A stretch of DNA of 10,276 nt from Podila epigama (Eukaryota > Mortierellomycota > Mortierellomycetes > Mortierellales > Mortierellaceae), in contig JAAAVE010000805.1 in the NCBI GenBank assembly GCA_015679605.1, positions 1 through 10,276 of the forward strand, read 5' to 3'. The translations under genes and the position numbers were made by a program. The notes beneath the pieces were generated by a model. The model was not told the DNA's origin. It did no database searches and saw only the letters and a list, made by a program, of their open reading frames with translations. Below are positions 1 to 8,600 of the stretch, one piece after another; the first letter of the stretch is position 1; each line of letters opens with the position of its first letter.

Positions 1-275
1 AAAAAAAAAAAAAACCGTCTTGCGCATAGTACTGTAATTCATTGTATAAATATGTCTTTCGCGTAGTATCTTTTTTCGCTGTTATTGACAATCTCCATAT
101 TAGGGCATAACATTGGTGACAACAATTTAACTTGAGAATAAAATATGTGTGCATGCATGTTGACATGAACCAGAAAAGCGTGTAGGAACTGTAAACTGTG
201 ATAAATACGTGTTTGTGTTTCTTATTATTATCCAGGATGGACCATATTGTCGTGATGACTTGTAACCATATTATC

Positions 276-311
276 TTCGAGTGCTTCGAATAGTTCGAGT
301 GATTCGATTAT
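276..311. repeat. Two adjacent copies of an 18-bp TTCGAGTG repeat
   Basis: TTCGAGTGCTTCGAATAG (276-293) is followed immediately by TTCGAGTGATTCGATTAT (294-311), identical at 15 of 18 positions. Each unit itself carries two TTCGA words. It is probably a decayed tandem duplication in non-coding DNA. Confidence 0.7.
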
Positions 312-321
312 CTCCAACGTT

Positions 322-398
322 GAGAGCCATATCTATTCTTTTTTATTGAACGACTCGGCTTAAGGCCAATGGATTTCTGCAGAGAGCCATATCTATTC
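322..398. repeat. Perfect 17-bp direct repeat 60 bp apart
   Basis: GAGAGCCATATCTATTC occurs at 322-338 and again at 382-398, exactly 60 bp apart. The sequence between the copies shows no obvious further duplication. The second copy runs straight into TATTCGAAC, a word seen again at 649-657 and, with one change, at 1608-1616. Confidence 0.85.
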
Positions 399-647
399 GA
401 ACCCATTCGAATCGCCAAATTTTTAACTTTTGGATTCGAAAAAAAAATACCTGGCTCAAATTCGATTCCAATCTATCCATGCTCAAGATTTGATATATAA
501 ATTACGGGACAGAAAGTTCGTTGTATTAATCTCGGACCAAGATATGCTTTTATAGCACATCTTGATCTATCTATATAAAATGAACTATCTGCTTGTAAAT
601 AAAAAGGGAAGGCTGTGAAACCACGCACAGGATGTAACAATCGGAAC

Positions 648-1470
648 CTATTCGAACTCGAATTTCATGCTTCGAATACTGGCGTCCTCTCCGCCACCAC
701 TGGTGCCTTCGCCAGGTGTTTGGTCTGAGCGGACATTGAGGCGTTGCACCCTCTCTGTCATCTCGGCACTCTGTGCGCTCTGCACACTTTCCGGCTCTGA
801 AGTTTCACTCGCTGGGATGTCTACAGATATCGACATCCATGTCGCCGGAGACCTGTGAGGAGTCAGCAATTTTTTTTAGCTGCTCTTGAGCAACTTCGTT
901 ACTTGCTGCCTACAATGATGAATGGGACGTTAATGTAAGTTTGTCACAAAATACTACATTTGCAGAGAAAATGGGAAACAAAACAATGCTGTACTTACCA
1001 TCGGCTCGAGATTTCTCCAGCATTATGTTCACGATGGCGCGACTTCGTCCTTCGTCCTCCTTTTTGAAAGATTGTCACCTCAGCCTTTGCCGGCTTTCGT
1101 TTGACGACTGTAATCATGGCATCCTTTGTTGTTGACGAATCACTGCCCATATTAGGACTGCTAGGATCGGATTTACCTGCGCTCAAAACCGAATGGATTG
1201 AGTGCCCAAGTTCGATTCGATTATTGGTTTCGTGATCCGGTTGGGGAAATGCTCATTATCAAGGACCTTATGAAGATTGTTGGTCCATGCTTTGTTCAAT
1301 CATGTCGCCGTCTCCTTCAGTATCTGAAGGTTGCTCCGTTGCATCTGTGCTATTGCATTTTTCCACTCCGCTCTTTCTTTGGCTTTGCCCAAGTTCTCTT
1401 TTTTAATCCACGTTAAGAACTTGTCGCTGAAGTAAATGAATACTCGTCCATTTAACTCTGGGAAAGCCAT
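648..1470 (-). pseudogene. Decayed unknown protein gene (or unresolved multi-exon gene)
   Basis: Protein-like reading runs down the minus strand but changes frame several times. A first block opens at ATG 1470-1468 (MAFPELNGRVF..., 56 codons, with EWKNAIAQMQRSNLQILK) and stops at TGA 1302-1300. A second frame is open from 1252 to about 1062 (Ser-rich, then TVVKRKPAKAEVTIFQK). After a shift, a third (KKEDEGRSRAIVNIMLEKSRAD) reaches a perfect GTAAGT donor at 998. A 93-bp intron (998-906) ends in CAG and joins in frame to SNEVAQEQLKKIADSSQ. Near 830-845 the plausible reading shifts again into a Ser/Glu-rich tail ending MKFEFE and TAG at 650-648. A good intron inside biased, hydrophilic peptide argues for past coding; the shifts and the four stops between 1270 and 1253 argue against a working product. 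No family recognised. Assembly indels in short homopolymers are an alternative. Confidence 0.45.
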
Positions 1471-1540
1471 TCAAGGATCACTTTGGTCGGCCCTGGGAGG
1501 TGTCGTCAAGGAGGAGAAGGTCATGAGTCCATGGATTCTC

Positions 1541-1672
1541 AAGATTGAATGCGAATATTCGCACTTACATGGGTTTCTTGCGATGCGAATGCGAATACAA
1601 ATATCTCTATTCGAATTCGCATAGCAGAAAACCAGTGTAAAATGCGAATAGTCACATTCGCATTTGATAACC
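1541..1672. repeat. Long imperfect palindrome made of GCGAAT/ATTCGC words
   Basis: The left half (about 1541-1604) and the reverse complement of the right half (about 1605-1672) align over most of their length with a few small gaps. Inside are a 14-bp perfect palindrome TGCGAATATTCGCA (1550-1563), a near-perfect 15-bp stem 1583-1597 with 1608-1622 (one mismatch, 10-nt loop), and a 9-bp perfect stem 1641-1649 with 1656-1664. A transcript from either strand could fold into one long hairpin. It may be a MITE-like fold-back element or a fold-back duplication; no transposase or clear target-site duplication was identified. Confidence 0.75.
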
Positions 1673-1829
1673 TCTGGACGGTAGGTATAACTGTGGGAGA
1701 TGGAGCGAAGGTGAGATAGGTAGGATTGCAAAGATAAATGAAGATGTGAAAAGTGACCAGCGAGTCAACAGCAGCTACTTTTTTATGTGTTTTTGTGCTT
1801 CTTTTGTTTCCTGGCATTATTTTATTGTT

Positions 1830-1990
1830 ATCACTCTTTTTTGCAGTTTTACCACGATCATTCTTTTTGTCCCATTTACCACAATCGCTTTTGGGCTTTT
1901 TTACAACAATCACTCTTTTGGCACTAATTTATCTGGCTTTTTTGGTTTTTTTTGAGCAATTTTTACGACAATCACTCTTTTTACACTGCC
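1830..1990. repeat. Degenerate ~27-bp T-rich tandem repeat
   Basis: The word ATCACTCTTTT or a close variant starts at 1830, 1857, 1884, 1909 and 1971, giving spacings of 27, 27, 25 and 62 bp. Each unit is T-rich in the middle and usually ends in TTTACCACA or TTTACGACA. The 62-bp interval looks like two units with one degraded. Open frames across it (Phe/Thr-rich on plus, Lys/Asp-rich on minus) follow the repeat period and are best explained as its by-products. Confidence 0.7.
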
Positions 1991-2385
1991 AGAAGGTCGT
2001 CGACCTCCAGGTGCATGCTCCACCGCCACATAAAACGTCACAACCAGTCCCAAGACCCGCAAACGCCAGCCTTCCAGAAAAAGACGCGACGAAAGCACAA
2101 GACCAAGAGAAAAGGCAAAGAAAAATCCACGTGTGGAAAAGACAGAACAGTCATACAAACGGCTGTTGAACTCATCCACGAAGCTCCTTCGACCTCTTAT
2201 CCAAATTTGTACCCAAAATATTTCAGGAAGTCCAGAATAAAGCAGAGTGACAACGCTAATGAAGTCTATCTTGCTGTATCTTTGATCTATATTCATTGTT
2301 TCTTCATCTTGACACGAACTATGAAAACTGCATCAATGGCTAAAAGCTGAGTCTTCAGAAAAATTTGTTTTGATTTTTTGTTCCT
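1991..2385. other. Unassigned intergenic stretch with a Lys/Arg-rich open frame
   Basis: Two overlapping plus-strand frames are open here: one runs to a TGA at 2167-2169, another to a TGA at 2348-2350. The longer one reads as a Lys/Arg-rich segment followed by ELIHEAPSTSYPNLYPKYFRK. Its only start lies inside the T-rich repeat, no family motif is visible, and no splice sites stand out. It may be a gene fragment or chance opening in A-rich DNA. I do not call it as a gene. Confidence 0.3.
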
Positions 2386-2589
2386 TCAAATCCAGCCTCC
2401 GTCAACAGAAATGTGTTGACCAGCGTGTTCGTCACGATACTGCCTTTGTGAATATAAAAACGTTCTTTCCAATAGGTATATCACCAGTAAATGCCATTCG
2501 TTTTGCGAGTAAAGAATGAATCGTGTGAGATGGATGACCCTTGGATTGCATGACCAACACCGGCAAACATTGGAATCTCCAATATCCAT
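2386..2589 (-). pseudogene. Possible short-chain dehydrogenase/reductase C-terminal remnant
   Basis: The minus strand ends an open frame with HAGQHISVDGGWI and TGA at 2388-2386. A Gly-Gln-x-x-x-Val-Asp-Gly-Gly-Trp tail is the classical C-terminal signature of short-chain dehydrogenases/reductases. Just upstream, in another frame, HSLLAKRMAFTGDIPIG resembles the basic and Ile-Pro-x-Gly segment that usually precedes this tail in the family; that frame stops at 2434-2432, so one frame change separates the blocks. No NAD(P)-binding GxxxGxG or YxxxK motif is seen further upstream, where the HEATR5 stop lies 110 bp away. It could be a truncated SDR pseudogene, or chance similarity. It may also lie in the HEATR5 3' untranslated region. 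Confidence 0.35.
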
Positions 2590-2698
2590 ATCGTATATGA
2601 TGTCTATTCACTCTTTTCTTAAAAATCATTCTCGTACACGCGTGTTCTCGTGTGACGAAAGAAAAAGGCGGACAAAAAAACAAGTGCAATCGATTCTA

Positions 2699-5600
2699 TT
2701 AGAACCCATCAAAACTACTCTTAAGCTGAATCTTGACACGATCGCGTTCTCGTTGCTGTCTCTGACGCGCCTGTTCTTCCAGTTCCATCTGACGTTGTTG
2801 TTGCTCTTGTTGTTGCAATACGCTCGCCCGGATCGCACTCTCGAGTCGAGTGCGCCGTTCCACTGAAAGCTGTCTCAATCCTTGTCGGAATTCGGCTGGG
2901 AACTGTGATCCTAGACTCAACAGATGGTTCAAACCAACTGTATGAACTGCCTGTGCTTTAGTCGACGTCGTCGGTGTTGTGGCGGCGGAAACCTCGGTCA
3001 ACAACGGCACAACTGTTGACATGATGATTGACACAATACCAGCACCTACAATTTGATAGAGAGCCAGCAAATTGAATCAATGTTGAAATCAATGTTAAAT
3101 ACATATTATAGCAGTATCCATAGGCAATGGTTGTAAAAACAATAAACAAGAGAGTATTTTGACGCATGAAAGAATACTTACGGGCATCATCTGTAGCAGC
3201 CATAGCAAGGCTCTTGAGCGTCTGGATACCTTCCTCAATAACCTGCATGCCAATTTTATCGTCCTTGACACTCATTGTCGATGATGAGGACTCTTGTGCT
3301 GCTCGCACAACAATCGTGGTCACCACAAACGGAATCAATCGTCGCATGTAAAGACGCGCCCTGATCCTGCCAACATTGTCCTTGTCACTGCATGTCGGGT
3401 TATTTTGGTTATCAGTCAAAATGACGCTCTTCAGGCATTGATATCCTACAGTAACAATCTAGCACATCAAAAATATGTAGAAAGCAAGACTTGTTAGCAG
3501 CCTACCAACATGTATACGTCTCTCATAGAGAGTAAGTAGGAAAGCAATGTCAATACCTCATATCCCAATCCACCTTACCTTGGAGATATTGCTTTCAATG
3601 CTGCTGATAATCATTCGTTCGAAACGATCCAGGAACTTTTGATGAACTGCCACTTGTGTGCAATTGGTCAAGATGAGCATCATACCCAAGAGACCGTTGC
3701 ACCATTCTGCAATCTCAACAGGCGATACATCCATCTCAGAATCAACTGCGTGAACACTGCTAGATGCCGAGATGCCTTGTCCTGCCAATGCATCCAGCGT
3801 TCCGAAGCCACTCACACCACTCCTCGTCGAGTCCAGTCCTCCAGTCTCAATGCCATTGCCCAAGAGCGGTTCTTTTCCTGGCGCATACTCGGCCTGTTTC
3901 TTCAAAAGCGCTCCAATAGCGCCATTCAGCACCAGCTCCAAGAACTTGGCGTCAAGTGTACTGCTGTTCTTGTTCAAGGTCTCCATCACTGTCTTGATGC
4001 TCACCAAAACTTTCCCGTCCAACTCGCTCTGGAAAGCAGGGTCGCGGAGCACACCTGAGCGGATATATACAAGATGATATGTAAAAATATGAGTGAAATA
4101 TGGAAAAAAAAATAGAGGAAAAAGAAAAAAGACGTGTCAAAAATACAAAAACGACAAAAAAAAAAAAAAAAAAAAAAAGCAAACCACTCACCAATGAGGA
4201 CATTTAGAGTAACAGCCGACAGGTGCAATTGGTACTTTGATGGTGCTACTTTGACCAACACCGTTAAAATATCCGTCACACGATCCATAAGTTCAATCGT
4301 CTCGGGTGTCGTCTTCTTCGTGTGCGGTCGTCCTCCTATGCCCAATGACTTGTTCACGTTGACATTCGCGCTTGCGCACTTTTGGATATAGAGCTCTACG
4401 AGCAACTGGAGAATCGATCGCAAACGTCGACTTGGTAACATAGACAATGTCGATGATGAAAGCGACGAAGCGTCTCCACTGTCCGGAGTGCTCTCCGAGG
4501 TTTCTTCTCCTTCGTCCTCAACAAACAGCAGCTCTGCACCATAGCCCTGGATCATCTTTGTGATCACGGCCACAACGAGACCCTGGACACGGCTGCCTTC
4601 CATCCAAGCAACACGTTCTAGGATTGTCATCATCTCCAGGAAAATCTTTGACAAGAACACTGGTTGAATAAAGGATGGGTCCAGAATCGAATGCAATGCG
4701 ACCAAGCAGCCCTGAAGAGCCTCGTCTGCTGCTGCAGAATTAATCAGATTGGCCGTAGATTGGTTGCTGCCCATGGACGATGTCTTGGCCAGGATCTCGA
4801 GACACAATCCAAAGATGACATGGATCAAACACAATGGCCCTACTTTGGCCGAGCTGCTCTCTGCCGAATCCTTGTTCCCTTCATCGGCATTCTCGGGCGT
4901 AGGTGACACCTTGGCTTCATCCTGCTCGTTCTCGTCCTCATTGGTGACAGCAGCCGAGACTATGTCAGGGTTTGTGATTCTCTTCAGAGCCTGAATCATA
5001 AACTCGTTCCTTTGGTTTACCAGGGTCGAAACTGCCCCCAGAATCTTGAGACTGGATGACTGGTCAAACTAGTGGAGAAATGTGAAGGATAAGCAGTATG
5101 ATCAGTTTTTGAAAGGAGGGGGTGTGTGTGTATGTGAAAGAGTGATAGAAGAAAAAGACTTGAGAGCACAAAAACCTGATGTTTGCAATAATTGAAAAAC
5201 CATACGTTCTTCTCAGTATCTTTGCTGGAATCGGAATAATTGGCATCAAACAACCCAGATGTTGATCCCGTCACAATAGTTGATGACGCTCCAGGAGCTG
5301 CTGACGTCGCTGAGGCAGCCGCTGCGATCTCAGACTCAATCCTCGACCGTGCATATTCTTCCAACGCATGTGCCCACAGCTTACAAAGCTCCTCCAGATT
5401 CGGCTCCAACACGGCAACCAGATATTGCTGATGGACACTGGCCACCTGAAGCTCTGCCCAGGCATTTAGTACCGCCCACTTGATCATTTGAGATGCATGT
5501 GGTGTCAGATCCGTCACATCGCCCACTGCTGTCAGTCGCTTGTCATCCTTGCATTTTTCCAACGCGCCAATTAGCAATTTGAGCACACGACCAAAGCGAA

Positions 5601-8600
5601 CCACCTCCTGGATGATACCACTGCCGACATACACGGCACACACCTTTACTCCGAGTGACACCACCTCTGGTGTGCTTTCTGCCGTGAACGCTGGTGTCAA
5701 TGCTGCTCCAATCTGCGCTTGGTACTGCTCCAACAATACACTGTCTGGTACCTCTGGATCCAACGTGTTCTTGAACCGCTCGATTGTCTGTCGCAACAAT
5801 AAAAGACCCTCCATGCGGATCTCTTGGATCGGTGTTGATGCTGCATACACCGTCATCTTGATCAAATCAGCGACCTTTAGTACCAAAAAGTCTGCCCCAA
5901 AGTTCTTGTTCTTGCGTCGCGCCACAGAGAGATTGAAATGGTCCTGGATCCCGCTCGTCGCTACCACATCAATCACTTGGCGGATACACTCGAGTGCAAA
6001 AATACGTGTGCGCCAGCGGGGTGGCAACGCAGGTGCCACTTTACCTGCCCGCTCCACTACAACTGCAGGTGCGGCCACTTCCGACGCCGAGGGAGTGGGT
6101 GTAGAGCTACCGGCACCAGCAGTTGTGGAAGATGAACCCGATGCGCCATGAGACGACTGAGATGACTTTGCTGGATTTGAAATGTCATCAAAGATGTCCC
6201 GCTCATCGTCTTCTTCGCCAATGTCGAAATCATCACCGCCACTGGGGCCACTGCCACTGGTGCTGACATTAGTACCTGCTCCTGATTGAGGATCCGCATT
6301 GGCGGTATTTCCTCCGCTCATCTCCTGCCCATCATCGATCGCCGTCCTGGAGAGTACCTTGCGACAAATCTCAATCCATTGACTTGGCTGTTCCAATGCC
6401 GTTTGCGTAATCCAGCTACGAACCACGTCTTTGACATCCATCAAGGTCGGGTCTGTATCCAAAAGCTTGAAGAATTGGTCGTCCAAGCCGCCCATCGAAT
6501 GCTGGAAAACCGATTTGACATCACGCTGCACCAACTGGTACATGCAAGTCATGGCTGCCTTTTTGAGACTCAGTCCTGTGCTACGACGCAACCTCGCCTG
6601 CAAGAACGGCACTAGGGTCGACATGTCGACGAGCAGCGGTGCAAACATGATCAGATGCTGTGTGCATCGGATACCTTGCACAATTACAAACTCGTCGTCT
6701 TCGTTCCGGAGTTCTTCCACAAGGCTCACACACAGATCGCGCACCTTGACTGACGACTGAAGTTCCGGGCCAAGGACACCGATCAAGCCGTAAATGATTC
6801 GACCAAGTTCATGGTACACAGAAAGTTCCGACTGCATGGCGATGTTGGCTGTTGCGATCGAACCTGCTCCTGCTGGCTCATGAGATTCTGCCAAATATAC
6901 TGTCGCCACATTAGTGAGTGTGCTTGACACGTATGGGCTAAACATCAGTCCTGCACTTGATACCGTCAGCGCCAGCGAGTGGAGCGACCACTTGTGCACA
7001 ATTGGATGTGGATCACGACTCAGCGAAGTCAGGTACTCGACAATCGAGCGCAGATGGCCTCCTGCCATCATTCCACCCAGATGAGAAAATACATTGCCGA
7101 GGGCTAGAGCATAGCCTGCGCGAGCATCAGGGTCTCGATTGGCAACCACCTGTTCCATGAGGTACTTGATTTGATTCGACACTGTTATGCTTCCCAAGAG
7201 ACTCGTGAGACGGCCCAAAGCCTCGCAGGCCACAAATCGGATATACGGATCTGAATGCACAATCGAGTCCTAACCATTCAGTATAGAGTCAACAGTCAAG
7301 GGAACAGGTCAGTCCACGTTAGTCTAGCACAATAATCTCGCGTGTTAGTAACCGCTACCACTGGTTACCACTGTAGCTTACCCTAAGGATCGATTGCGAC
7401 AGTGACGATGCAAGTGGCCCCTCAAATGCTCGTTGTTCCAGACGCTTGTTCTCAGACATGGCATACTTGGTTGCGCCAAGAAGAGATACCACAGCATTGA
7501 CCTGGATAGCCATCTTGCGACCAGGGTTCTTGTCCAGAGTCGTGTTCTTCAACATCTTTGACAAATCGTCCATCAAAGACCCTTGCAGTGCAGATGACTG
7601 CAACGGCAACAGGATTGAAAACAATTCGATTGCAGCATCAATCACGCCAGTGGCTACAGGCCGTGGTTTTGGAAGAGAGTACCGCGAGATGGATGTCGGA
7701 AGAGCAAATGTCGTGTATACCACCAGCGAGTCGTGTTCTGGCGCGCCAAGGATTGGCTTTTTGAGTAATGTCTCCGTTGTCCGTGTTGCACTGTCGTAAT
7801 CCTTGCCATCCAAAATCTCTTCCTGTCGTCCACTCGTCCTGGCAGCCACATCGCAGCGAAGACCCTGGATCTTGCCAGTGACGCCATAGCCGTATCCATC
7901 GTCCACAGCCCACACGGTTGTAAAGGTGGCTGCCGAGACCGCATTAGTGACTGCCGTGCCTGACGTGCGGTCAGGGTCTGAAAAGACATCCAGCGCTGCC
8001 TTGATCAGGGCAGGATGATACATCTCGTAGGCCGAGGTGTGCCGCATCGCCACAAAGCACTCAAAGATCCTTTTCCGAAGAGCATCGTCCCGCTCTGAGA
8101 ACTTGACATTTAGCAAATCGTGCTGGGCTGTCTTTGGCGCCGTGGCTGGCTGAGCTGGAAACGACGTGGGCACGTTTGCAGCAAAGGCAAGGGTATTTGA
8201 AAGGAGCGCGGCTACTCGCTTGGAGACATCTACTGTCACCAACTTTTCGCCGTTATGAAGCAGGAATGACGCTATCGAACCCAATGCACATTCACGGACA
8301 TGGACCATGAATGCCCAATCAACTTCGGTACGGCTAGTGCTGTTGGAAGCGTCTTTGGTTGAGTATTTGGGTAAAGCGTTCTTCCAGAGGAGCAGTAACT
8401 GGGGCAGATGCATCTTGACAAAATTTTGTCCGAGGCACATCAATGCACCGATCAGGATCCAGGCAATCTGGATCTGAGCAGCTGCCACGCGAATCTCCTT
8501 GTTGGCACTATTCTTGATCAGTTGCGCGCCCATTGAAAAGATTCGAGCACTCATCTCGAACGAGACGTAGAGTGGATGGATTGAAATGACCGTGATTAAG

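Larger units (their letters stand above)
1..647. other. AT-rich intergenic stretch with short repeats, no gene seen
   Basis: No long open frame occurs on either strand. The segment begins with A14 at the window edge and has TATA-like words near 490 and 570. Its main content is short TTCGA-based repeats, listed separately. A weak stem pairs TTCGAATCGCCAAA (408-421) with TTTTGGATTCGAA (428-440). I see no tRNA, rRNA or recognisable protein remnant. Confidence 0.6.

Noticed and set aside
1-14. A14 at the window edge as a retrotransposon poly-A tail
   Set aside because: No upstream sequence is available, no target-site duplication can be tested, and A/T runs of this size occur elsewhere in the window.
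1253-1302. Stop codon readthrough or an alternative genetic code in the left-hand gene
   Set aside because: The Laa1 gene uses standard stops and sense codons throughout, and both TAA and TGA occur with frame changes nearby, which fits decay better.
1746-2169. Phe/Thr- and Leu-rich plus-strand frames resembling membrane proteins
   Set aside because: The hydrophobic peptide is a by-product of the T-rich 27-bp repeat, and the frames do not extend into any recognisable domain.
1-2698. tRNA, rRNA, CRISPR or full transposon in the left flank
   Set aside because: No cloverleaf, rRNA core, regularly spaced repeats with unique spacers, or transposase/reverse-transcriptase motifs could be seen on either strand.
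3446-3458. Alternative acceptor TGTAG for the 3578-3459 intron
   Set aside because: It would give a phase that does not match the phase-0 donor at 3578; the upstream GCTAG keeps the frame into the conserved reading.
5540-6151. A 203-codon plus-strand open frame
   Set aside because: It is antisense to the largest Laa1 exon, shows no family motif, and the minus-strand reading is strongly conserved.
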